Assembly (NCBI GenBank): GCA_051453625.1
Contig: JBOZIK010000001.1
Span: forward strand, 131,812,540 to 131,876,539
Direction of reading: 5' to 3'
Origin: Welwitschia mirabilis
Lineage: Eukaryota; Gnetophyta; Gnetopsida; Welwitschiales
DNA length: 64,000 nucleotides
Position numbers and translations under genes: made by a program. The notes under the pieces are model-generated. The model saw nothing but the letters and a program-made list of their open reading frames with translations, was not told the DNA's origin and searched no databases. Positions 25,036-35,240 of the stretch are shown piece by piece. Every line of letters begins with the position of its first letter. Positions within the stretch are counted from its first letter, which is position 1.

Positions 25036-26790
25036 ATGAAAGTTCAATCAATCAATGGTCCTTCTTACTTCACTCATAATAATTGTGAGTTCCAGAAAAC
25101 AAGGATGCAAGCTTTATTGAGGTAATAATATTTAATTATTAGATAATTACAGAATAATAATTTCATCTTTTTACGAAAGCATAAGGAATTGATGAGTAAT
25201 AACATTTGTGATCAAACTAAGGAGTATATAAGATAATGCTAACAAAGACAAGCCCATGCTTAACAAGAAAGTCATAAATGCTATAAGTTATGGTATTAAG
25301 GTAGAATACTACAAAAAAGTAAGAAATGCTTTCACTGCTAAAGATATTTAGGATTATTTGTAGGTGACATATAAGAAAACCACCTAAATCAAAAAGATAA
25401 AGAAGAAAATCTTAATGATATAATTTTAGCAAATCCAAATGTAAGAAGATGAAACATTCATAAACTTCAACAACAAATTCATGTACAACATTAAGTCAAA
25501 TTATTGAAAAGATCCTAAGATCACTTCCAAAGGCATATGAAGATAAGATTATATCCACCAAAGATATAAAAAGTATTGATATGATTGAGCTAGAGGAGTT
25601 GGTAAGTGACATCTTGACCTTTGAATTAGGACATATTCATAAAGGTAAAAAAGGCAAGGTATGATTTTTAATGTAATTATTTATCTCTTGTTAGAAATGA
25701 TGATTCTTCCACTTGCTTATCTTCTAATTCTGATTCTCATATGGATGAGAAACTTACTTTACTTACTAAAGTTCAAGAATACACTAGTAGGTTGAAAGTG
25801 GTAAAACAATAAGAATTATGAAATAATATCTTCAAGACCCAAGGGCAACTCAAGAGAGAATCGAACTAAATTCTATGCATGAAAATGGTTTAGGCACAAG
25901 CTAATTAAGTGTTCAAATGATAAAAACATAAGACATTAAGGAACTACAATAAAAGATGCAAAATGACCACTTGGAATAGTGCTAAATTAGATTAAGAGGA
26001 CACTCAAAGTAATAACAGGTTATCTTCCATGACACTCACCTCTCATGATGTGGCATATATCATAAAAATAAATAATGTTTTTGTTTTTTATTTAAGTAAT
26101 CCTCATTAATTAAAATTGAAGTATGTTCAAAGTCATATAAATGATTAAGAAAGTAATGAAGAGAGTGAATGGTTCTCTAATATTAATGTTAACAACAGTA
26201 CAAAAATGAAAGAGATCCACCAAGTTGTAGATAAAAATGATGATGAATAAGAAGAGAGTCTAATGGAAGAATATTAATAACTATTTAAAGAAATAAAAAG
26301 GATCTTAAAAGAAACTTTGTTTCTTAAGAAAAGTATTGAGGAGCTAGAAGAGGAGAATAAATCTATCTTAATTCAACTTAATAGAGTAAAGAAGAAGGTA
26401 GCTCATAGAACCCTATTCTTTAAAAAAGATATTAACCATCATGAAGAGCTCATCAAATAAAAGAAAGAGGAACGTTAATGTCTACTAAATAAAATTAATA
26501 AATTATATAATATTATTTTAAAGTTTTTTATATAAAAATAATTATGAAGAAGTACTCTTAAAGCACAGCTCATCTTTGAATAAAAGTGGTATTTGATAAT
26601 TACATTTACATATCTTTGTGCCTAATCTATCCAACAAGTTGGCTTTATTTCCTAATAGTAATAACTATTTTAAAAAAACTATCAAAATTAGGTAATGCCC
26701 AATCTTACTCTTATTCTTTTTAATGTGGTAAAAATAATAGAAAACATTCTATATGTCATTTTTGCAATAGGTTTGGCTTTTATGTTATAT
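25036..26790 (+). pseudogene. Copia G gag with coiled coil
   Basis: Starts at MKVQSINGPSYFTHNNCEF, the copia gag N-terminus (usually PPxFxGxNYxxWKxRM). A frame near 25700 reads DEKLTLLTKVQEYTSRLKVV, and at about 25868-25920 FYA-KWFRHKLIKCSND is a decayed zinc knuckle. From 26270 to 26460 LFKEIKRILKETLFLKKSIE and the following ELEEENKSILIQLNRVKKKV form a heptad-like charged coiled coil. ICHFCNRFGFYV near 26750 resembles a second Sirevirus-type knuckle with the histidine lost. Multiple stops and frame changes. No protease follows. Confidence 0.65.
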
Positions 26791-27790
26791 TATTAATATA
26801 GCAAATTACTTTAGGAATTTTGATACTATGAAAGGATTTTAATTTATTCCTAAAAGACAATATTTTAGTTATGGATGGAGAAATGGTAAATATCATGTCT
26901 CTTAATGAAATTTTATTAAATATATAATTTATAATTTTTATGCATTACCTCTTTAGCTTATTTTTAAAAACTTTCTTTAGCATGTTTTTCTAAATGAAAT
27001 ATTTTTTTAGACGCTAGGATAATCTAAAGGAAAAGAGATATTAGACTTAGACTTATTGAATTTAATTTTTTTTTTTTAACTTTGCTTTATGTTCTATAAA
27101 TTTTACATTTCTAGTAGATATAATGTACCTTTTCTTATTTATAGTGTCTACAAGTGTTTTCATTTTACTCTTTTACGCTATCTTTATAGCTAATATCATG
27201 CAACAAAGAAAACATTTTGAACTCATTTATGTACTTTTGTTTATACAATTTACATCTTACATTGGAAAATAGATTGTTCTTAATTAAATCTTATAAGTAG
27301 TACCTTTTCTCTTAAATTTTGTTGTAAATCATGTTCCCTATCTTTGGGTGCTTACCTATTTTAGAAATATTCAAATGTTTTTTTATAAGGATATATATTA
27401 TTTTTATTACATTGAGATATTTTTAAGTTTACAATTCTAGTACTAGGTCATGTGATTAGGTTTTGATTCTCTCATATTATGTATATCCATTCATATCCTC
27501 ATGTATTTTCTAACAATTGGTATTATATTTTCTTTAATATTGGTATAAGAAACTTGTAGTAATTATTTATTACAATGTGAATTTTATTTCCTTTATTGTT
27601 CCTTGCACCTAATTCCTAGTCATTAATGATGAAGAGGAAGAGAAAAACTATGATACTAAAAATTTCAAGATGATAAATGTCTTTACATACTATAAAATAT
27701 ATTATTCTTTTAATGATCATATGAAATGGAGAAATTTTAAGGGAGCATAAACTTAGGAGAAGCATCTAAGAAAATATAGTTTTCATCAAT
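26791..27790 (+). other. Element G region lacking pol
   Basis: About 1 kb between gag and the PPT where pol would be expected. I find no DSG protease, integrase, YVDD or RNase H motif on either strand. A short frame at 27625 reads INDEEEEKNYDTKNF, an acidic patch of unknown meaning. The element was either deleted for pol or always non-autonomous. Confidence 0.5.
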
Positions 27791-27805
27791 GACAAAGGGA
27801 AAGAG
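27791..27805 (+). promoter_or_regulatory. Polypurine tract of G
   Basis: ATCAATGACAAAGGGAAAGAG precedes the LTR start TGTTACATCTC. The GACAAAGGGRRAGA form is the usual copia PPT. Confidence 0.75.
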
Positions 27806-28348
27806 TGTTACATCTCTTGATTCTTAATTAATGATAAATGAAATTTTAGATAAATTAAATCTAATGTTTATATTATTTATGTAATCCATAAAGAATGTTT
27901 GAATGCTTGATGACATAAAGAAGAAGGAGAAGAGAAGAAAAAATCACTTGGATGATCCATTATTTATTATAGTTATCTATGTAAAATTTCAATGGATCTC
28001 AACCCACTATTATTGAAGGGTAACCTACTATTATTACTAAATAAGAAAGGATATTTTCAAGAATCAACTAGTTTTGATTAGGGATTAACCTTCTATAAAT
28101 CAACTAGTAAATCATAGAGTTTAACTTTTCATAATTTAAACTTGGACATAATACAAGTAGTCAACTAGCCATATAAGAGGATCGACCACCTAAACCACCT
28201 AGCATATCATACAAGTTAACTTTTAAACTAATAAATAACAAAATATAACTATTTAAAACCATTGATAGTTATTGAAAACCAATCTTAACCATTGTAATAG
28301 AACATTAAAAGGCTAACTAACCATTTTAAAGATTTGAAGAGTTATATC
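27806..28348 (+). repeat. 3' LTR of G, first segment
   Basis: Begins TGTTACATCTCTTGATTC. Four GTCGAC-like pairs, each 21 bp apart, lie at 27998/28019, 28063/28084, 28099/28120 and 28160/28181, in the U3 part. The LTR is cut at the ATATC target site by element A. Confidence 0.88.
28344..28348. other. Target duplication of A, left copy
   Basis: ATATC directly before the A LTR; the same five bases occur at 54091-54095 after the other LTR. Only one copy exists in the homologous position of the 5' LTR of G (ATATT, 24456-24460), as expected for a duplication made by insertion. Confidence 0.85.
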
Positions 28349-29459
28349 TAAAGGATATAGAACCCTAGATAGGGATAAATAGGATTTAAAATAAAATAAT
28401 TAATTCAAAAACTATCTCCTCATAGTATTGAATACTAAAAATATTTTTACATATGAAATACTAAAAATAATATGAAATAAAAATAACTGAAAATAGAAAA
28501 TACTAATGGAGATTAACACACAATTTATAATGATTCAGAAAACCTTCTACTTCACTGTTAGTGATCAACTTCTACTCAAGACTAATCTAGATCTTTGTTA
28601 TTCACTTTCTAGATATCTCAAGTTCACTTGTAATCTTTTACAATCGAGCTTTTTAAAGGCTCAATCTCAACCTTTTTAAAGAATTCTTTACAGTAACAAT
28701 AGAATGTTATAATGCATAGGCTTCACTAAAACTAAAGTATAATGATAATAGTAATACACTATCTAAAATGATATCACAAATATAAGTACGCATAGTGTAA
28801 ATTGATTAACCAAAAAACTGATAATCAAAAAGATGCTTATTTGAATTTTAATTAGGTAGAGAAGTCTAAATCATTTTGATGGATCAGGAATATATAGGAG
28901 ATACATTTTATGGTTTTACAAGTAGATCTAATTCTCCAATGGATAAAAATAGAAGGAAAATAGCTAGAAAAATCCTATTTCCATCACGAATAGTTAACCC
29001 CTCAAAATATCCAGTTGACCCCATTAAGTATCATCATTAAAGTTGTTCACCTCCATGTTCTTCCAGTCGACCTACTTTATTTACATCTCCATGTCTAATT
29101 AACCTCATCTAGGATTCGATTGACTACATATCTGATCATTTGCATTTTGGTCCAATTGATTCCATATGAAGAAAAGGGAAAAACAACATGTTTAGCTCAA
29201 GTATGATTAATCCCTAAGGAATCTGGTTGACCCCTTAATAATAAAAGATGAAAACATTTTTACTCAAGGTCTAGTCAACCCCTCAGGAATCCAATTGACT
29301 CCTTAATAATCTAGTTTTGACACTACTTAGTGCAAGTTCGGTTGATCCCTTAGGAACATGGTCAACCGCTTTGAGGAACTATAACTTATTAGGTTTAAGC
29401 AAGGCTAGTGATAAATATTTGAGATTAACTGGTAAATTATAATTTAATAATTTGCTTCT
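28349..29459 (-). repeat. 3' LTR of A
   Basis: Aligns with 52956-54090, for instance CTATCTCC-CATAGTATTGAATA near the left end. It holds seven GTCGAC-like pairs (see the separate entry) and a TATATA box on the minus strand at 28891-28896. The terminal TG and CA have both decayed to TA. Confidence 0.92.
28993..29366 (-). promoter_or_regulatory. U3 palindrome array in the 3' LTR of A
   Basis: Seven pairs of GTCGAC-like hexamers start at 28993/29014, 29045/29066, 29098/29119, 29135/29155, 29206/29226, 29274/29294 and 29341/29361. Spacing within each pair is 20 or 21 bp. Members read GTTGAC, GTCAAC, GTTAAC and similar forms that derive from GTCGAC by C-to-T change on either strand, often followed by CCCCT. 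The array lies upstream of the TATA box in element orientation, so it is likely an enhancer-like part of U3. Confidence 0.8.
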
Positions 29460-29929
29460 TTGACATTAATTTGAATAATACTTAGTTGAAAATATTAATT
29501 GGAAAAATTCCCCTCTGAAAATGTTCATTAGATTTGTAAAATATTATTAAGCATGTATATCCAAATTAAGCATTTATAATGTTTTTTCAAAAAGAGTCAT
29601 ATATATAAATAAATTGAAAGTATAGTTCATGAGACATAAAATTCATTAATGGAGATGACAAAAGTATAATTCATAAGAAATATAATATGCACTAATAAAT
29701 AAAATAAGATGATACCAAATGCATTTCTGTTAATTAGTTTTAAGTAGTATAACAGAAGAATACTCAAAAAAGAGTAATTACAATTGAGAATAACTAATAA
29801 GTACTACTGAGAATAACTAATAACAACTGGTAATACAATTACTATTTCTTCCCTTTTTGGCATTAATGACAAAGAAGAGAAAAAGAAAAATAACAGGAAT
29901 AACTAGAAAAGAACAGAGATAGTAAGAAA
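29460..29929 (-). other. PPT and 3' non-coding region of A
   Basis: On the minus strand AATGTCAAAGAAGCAAAT (29478-29461) is a decayed PPT next to the LTR, the counterpart of ATCAAAGGGGGAAAT in C. The remaining ~450 bp up to the stop of the 3' ORF are non-coding. Confidence 0.6.
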
Positions 29930-30973
29930 TCAATCTGATTCTTTATCTTCTTCTTTCTCCTCAGATTCTTCTTTAAAATTTGGGTCTTCTTCTTCTTCTT
30001 CCTCAGAGTTACCAGCTTTCTCTAAAGTATCAGCAACCTCATATCCTATTGCAGCAAGATCCTCTTTCATGTACCAAATGTGCTAATTCAACTTCTTTAA
30101 GTATAAAATAATTTCTTTAGAAGAGGCCTACTTAGAGAAGGATGCTTCAAATATTTCTTAAATCCAGAGAAAATGTTCACACAAGATAGGATTGCACAGC
30201 TAATAAAAGACATAAAAGTTAAAGTTTCTAGCTTAAGGTGCAACTAGACTCTAAAATAATAGTTGATATTTGTGATTAAGACAAAGTAAGAAAGATCCCT
30301 TATTTTATGATACTCTAATCAAGAGACCATATTTTTAAGCATAATGATAATAGAATTAATAGAATGACTAATTCCCACCAAATACAACAAATAAGCTCAA
30401 AAGTTAGAGGTCTCATCATTATGGCCTACCAAAGGTAAGAAATTGTAAGTAAAATGAAATGAAGAAAATGATATTTTGGGGTAAGGTAGAAGGTGGAAAG
30501 GCTGGTTTTCCAGTGAATGAGCTTATCATAGAGTTTCTTAGTAACCTCTACCTTATCCTCTATGAATTTACATAGGCACCAAAATGCCTCATAATCTCCT
30601 CATAGGCAAATTTGTGAGGGAGGCTATCAGATTTGTAGTGACTCTAATTCTTCTCCCCACAATAAGGGTTGTAAGGATAGAGGAATTAGTATTAAAAGAA
30701 GCATTGTAGTAAAATGTACAACTAAGAAAATAATAGGATGATCCAAAGACATCAAGAAAATAGGACAGATCAAGTTCATTCAAGAACCTTACCACATCGC
30801 TTAGCTCTCTCAGTTCCTTAGAAGAAATAGGCCTTTTTTGATAGATAGGATTTTTTTCAAGCTTCTTTAAAAGTCTATCGAAATCCTCATTTGACAATTT
30901 TAGAATAAAAGTACCCTAAACCTTTGCTACTTGTTTCCTTCTAACAAGCTCTTCTTGAAGGACCCTCTATCAT
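29930..30973 (-). pseudogene. Extra 3' ORF of A (env position), unknown function
   Basis: About 347 codons from ATG 30973 to stop 29930, with several internal stops and frame changes. Order: basic N-terminus (PSRRAC, then KETSSKGLGYFYSK), a charged helix (NEDFDRLLKKLEKN, about residues 30-45), SKELRELSDVVRFLNELDL, then FYYNASFNTNSS and VGRRIRVTTNLIASLTNLP, then GDYEAFWCL and HWKTSLSTFYL, and an E/D-rich acidic tail ending EEKEEDKESD. The FYYNAS to LP stretch resembles, from memory, the plant FYxNL...VRGKxI...LP domain found in transposon-derived plant proteins. The counterpart in C is collinear and 1,042 nt long. There is no clear signal peptide or membrane span, so 'envelope' is only positional. 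Confidence 0.75.
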
Positions 30974-31080
30974 TTGAAACCATATGGTACTTCCTAGAGA
31001 TAAAGGAAATGGAGAAAGACAACTAGATCTCAAAGAGATGATGGACAGATATGAATGAGAAAGGTTAAAACTCCATAAGG

Positions 31081-31191
31081 TTTTATAGCGAGGGGTGATT
31101 GAATCAGATTTAAGAAAAAAATTAGGTCCATCGTCTATCTTCCACTCTGTAACCCTATAGGTCTAGTCAACTGGGTTATGATCTGCTTAAC
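31081..31191 (-). promoter_or_regulatory. Promoter-like block before the 3' ORF of A
   Basis: On the minus strand a GTCGAC-like pair (31186/31166, 20 bp apart) is followed 78 bp later by CTATAAAA (31088-31081), 108 bp before ATG 30973. Two further pairs (47592/47613 and 47547/47566) lie on the other side of element B and complete a three-pair array. The layout matches that of C at 38391-38606. Confidence 0.6.
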
Positions 31192-31237
31192 CCAATAAGA
31201 CTCAGTTCACAAAAATTTTCTAGACTTGATTAACTAT

Positions 31238-32327
31238 TGTAACATGTATTAATGCAATGTTATGTCCTTAATCAAATCCTATCAATCACAAATATATGCA
31301 TAAATACAATACACTAATATAGATGAGAGTTGATCCAAATGTTGTAATCTATTGAAGGCCTAGGCTAGAGAAAGAGAGTTAATTTCCATAAGGAAATACT
31401 TTTTGTTCTAACTATAGAAATAAATTTTAATGCATAAAAACTACAATGCAATACACTTATGCAAAGCTAATCTAGGAATTGAAAATAATAATGCACCTAA
31501 AATAACAATGCATAACCTTGACAAAGGTTGTCCTCATAACCTATATCACTCAAAAAACTATCACTGAATTAGAAGTAACATAAGCTATAAGAGATAAGAA
31601 TAACATACATAGGAATCAGAAAAGAAATATTTTATATTACTCAAATAAAATTCATGTTACAAAGCAGCGATACCTCAAGAAAGGAAGCTCTGCTCAACAC
31701 CAAGGAAGATGTCTCTCTACAACTACAAGGATGGATCATTAGCCCTTTGATTTTCTATCATAACAATTTCTATTTCAAATAAAGATAAGCAAGAATTAAA
31801 GATGGTATTGATATTTATTAACACAAAACACAAAATAAAATAAACAGACAAGTGTGGGTAAAATCCTAACAGCCACGCAAAAAGAAACAGATAGATAAGT
31901 TGCAAAATTTAGATGATTGTCCAATAAGACATTATAATGATGTCATTTGGCTAGTCATCGAAATAATATGGGAGATGATGCCACCTCATAAATTATTCAC
32001 ATCATCTACTAGATTGATCATAGTGAGCATCCTCATTGGCATCAATAATTATATTATTTGTACTGTTGTCTAGACAATGAGGTTGACGATGGACTTTTAC
32101 AAATGTTCATCCAATGCATCAATCTCAATGTTTTGTAGAAAGTCTATCTCAAAAATGGAAAGTATTAAGAACTACTCTAAATGCTGCAAAATGTGATGGA
32201 GATTACATGTTTTCATCTCTTTCATCTTAGATCTCCATTATTATTAAAATCAAATATATACTTATTTATTATCCTGCAAACCCACTTAAAGTATCCTATT
32301 AAGTATGCATAATTTAGTCGCATAACA
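31238..32327 (-). repeat. 3' LTR of B
   Basis: Aligns along its length with 46416-47512, for example at AATCCTATCAATCACAAATATATGCATAAA and GAAGGCCTAGG. Begins TGTAACATG and ends CATAACA next to the PPT. Confidence 0.92.
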
Positions 32328-32342
32328 TAATCCCCTACTTAG
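32328..32342 (-). promoter_or_regulatory. Polypurine tract of B
   Basis: The minus strand reads CTAAGTAGGGGATTA directly before the LTR, a decayed form of the Athila/Tat PPT TTTAAGTGGGGGA. Confidence 0.75.
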
Positions 32343-33430
32343 CCTTATCAGTCCCTCATAAAACTAGGTAGTAAACCATGTTTGTGAGCCAACTTATTTA
32401 ATAATAAAAGCAACTAAGATACTTAAGAAAATCATCTCAAATTTTTTTTAAAAATCTCAAAGATACAAAGTAGATCATGAGAAATCAGAAAACTAAACAT
32501 TTCACCTGCTCTAAAGATTAGCCAGACCGTCATTCTAGTCATCATCCAGATGATGAAAAGGATGAAAGGCTCAAAAAAGGTCTTTAAAATTAGGAACCTA
32601 TGACAAAATTTTTATTTATATAGATAATCAAAATAATAAACTCAATGTGTTCTATGATTTTACAAAATTTTTCATTTGAGCACTTAGAAAAATACATCTT
32701 AAGATCAAAATACTCTCACTTTACAAACAAACCTAAATCCTGAAAAGTGGAATGACTAAGTGAGAATACTAAGAGTCTAGAAAACAAGCAATGCTTGTAA
32801 TGATATCAGGAACACCACTAATCCCATAGCCTCAAAGTTTTCCATGATTGGGGAAGTCCAATCAAAATTAGAAGAGTAAGGACTCATGAAGCATGGCCAA
32901 CTAACCCCCCAATGAAGTTTCCACAGCTACTAACACTGCCAAAGGTTCCTCTTGAAAAAATTTATCCCTGTGTAGTAGAATATCATGGTGACCATGTATT
33001 TTTTTTAAATACAAAATACAATAAATCATAGTCATTATTTCTTTTTCTTTTTCTCTTTTAAGGAAAAATTCCCATATGATCACACACTCAAAAAGATAAA
33101 GGTAAATAATTAGAATAAAAGATAGAAAAAAACACTTCCAAATAACTAAAGATCTTAACACCATTGAATAAAAGCATAAGAAACAAGGCATCTTCCTTAA
33201 AATGAAGTCCATAAATATGAGAATGTCTCAAGATTGGGTGAATCCAATCTTACCACTATAAAATGCCCAAGTATGAATACTAGCCATGAAACTTCATTAA
33301 AAAACACACAAATAAAGTTTAAAAGATGATCAGGTGATATCATATCATCCACCAAAGGATTAAACTAAAAAAGAACTCAGAAAATGATAGGGAAGAAGTC
33401 CTCCTTATTGAGGAAAACATCCAAAACAAG
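32343..33430 (-). other. 3' non-coding region of B
   Basis: About 1.1 kb after integrase without recognisable similarity. A 103-codon open frame at 33212-32901 (minus) is hydrophobic near its start and has a KREKEKE run but matches nothing I know, and is probably chance. The region corresponds to the 1.5-kb non-coding tail of E. Confidence 0.45.
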
Positions 33431-33439
33431 TGCTTCTAA

Positions 33440-35240
33440 CATATTCATGATTGCATCGAAAGATCCTTTATATAGTTTTAATTGCTGTTTATTAACCTTC
33501 TAAATCTTCTTAGTCTCTAAATCTAAAATCTCAACAAAGCCATTAGAAGCACTCTCTCTACAAGATAAGGACCTAATCATTTAGAGGTTAATTTATTATT
33601 CAAAAGATGGACTTTGGTATTATATAAAAGAATAAGTTGACCTAGTTTAAACTTTTTATGAAATATCTTTTTATCATGTTTGAACTTAGCTTAGGCTTTA
33701 TGGACTAATTAATAATTTATAGCATGAGTTAGTTTCTTATTAAGATGGTCTAATTGGACTAATCTATGTTTAAAATTTTTATAAAAATCCATAAAATTAA
33801 GTTGATGAAAAGCACAATCAGAGTTATAGCACACATCAACAGGTGAAACACAAACTTTATCCTACACAAGTTTATAAGGTGAAAAAAAAAGAAGTATGCC
33901 AAGTAGTACAATAAGCCTCAAGAACATCATTAAGATTAGAAGTTCAAGATCTCCTATCAATAGAGATAAGTTTTTATAACTCTTTTTTTAATTTCCCTGT
34001 TGGAATTTTTATCCTGTCTATTAGTCTAAGGATGATGAGCATAAGCTACTCTAAGTTTTATTCCAGTGGACAAAAGAAGTTTATTAAAGATCTAATCAAT
34101 AAAATGAGTTTCCTAATCACTAACAATAATTCTAGGAAAATAAAATTTCTGAAAAATATGAGTTCTAAGAAAATGAGAAACAACTTGGGCATTATTCAAA
34201 GAAGGAGGAATAACTTCCTTCCATTTAGTCACGTAATCTATAGCTACTAAACTATAATGTTTATCAAAAGAAGATGGATAAATAGGGTATATGAAATTAA
34301 TACCCAAATAATAAAAAGGTTTACACTTAATAATAGGTCTAAGGAGTATTTCCTAATAATGAATAAGACTATGATATCACTAACACAGATTACACCTTAT
34401 AGTAAAATCAAATGAATTCTAAAAATGGGTAGGATAATGAAAATCAAAATGGAGAATTTTCATATCCATTTTATATCTACTAAAGTATCTTTCACAAATA
34501 CTACTATGACAAAGATGAAGCATTTCATATATTTCCCAATTAGGCATACATTTTTTTATAATTTGATCTTTACATCTATAGTAAAAATGTGGCTCTATCC
34601 ACTCATAGTCACCCATTCTATGAAGAATAGACTTACATTGATTATAAGTCTAGTGTTATGATGTTTTTATGGTTACAAGGTAATTAACAGTATCTACATA
34701 TCAAGAAGAAGGATGAGTAGAAGATATAACAAAAATTGACTCATCTAGAAAAGCATCATCAATAACAAAATCATTAGGAGGAGAAGCAAGATGAGACAAA
34801 TAATCAGTAACACAGTTACGCTTTCCTACTTTATTTATAATGGTTAGATTAAACTTTTTTATAATAGGATCCATCTAATCAAATAATAATTAAAGTCTTT
34901 CATAGTCATAAGGTAACAAATAGTAGCATGATTAGTATAAACATTTATATAAAAGCCTAAAAGATAATGTCTAAGTGAATCAAGGAAAAAGGCAATGGCT
35001 AATATTTCTTTTTGTGTGACGGTATAATCCATTTGAGTTCTAATAAAGGACCCCATCTAAAGCAAAATTACTTACATCACACATTAATTTAAAGTCTTTT
35101 TCCTAATTGGGTTCTGTTACAATAGGATCATAAGAAAGTTTATGTTTAAGCCTATCAAAAGCAAGCTGACAAGGTTCATTCCATTCAAATTTAGCTTCTT
35201 TCTCTAGTAATGAGTAAAGGGGTTTATAAATATTTTCATA
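33440..35240 (-). pseudogene. Element B pol: RNase H and integrase
   Basis: Minus strand. EKEAKFEWNEPCQLAFDRLK (35210-35150) and DVSNFALDGV start RNase H; DYTVTQKEILAIAFFLDSLR and YTNHATICYL follow (35030-34905; usual YTDHAAL). Integrase: the zinc-binding part has HLCHSSICERYF near 34520, the core has YSLVAIDYVTKWKEVIPPS (34255-34199) and PRIIVSD near 34130, and the C-terminus has KFKHDKKIFHKKFKLGQLIL, LYNTKVHLLNNKLTSK and IXKVNKQQLKLY (33690-33490). Stops are moderately frequent. Continuous with the RT at 42202 once C is removed. Confidence 0.85.
35236..35240. other. Target duplication of C, left copy
   Basis: TCATA directly before the C LTR, against GCATA at 42197-42201 (one mismatch). Removing C and one copy restores the RT frame of B: FIHDY on one side and ENIYKPLY on the other become contiguous. 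Confidence 0.75.

Noticed and set aside
29930-30973. Calling the 3' ORF an envelope glycoprotein
   Set aside because: The position fits Sirevirus env-like genes, but no signal peptide, transmembrane helix or fusion-peptide-like stretch can be seen.
32901-33212. 103-codon open frame in element B
   Set aside because: Lies in the non-coding tail after integrase; no counterpart in element E and no known similarity, so not called as an env-like gene.
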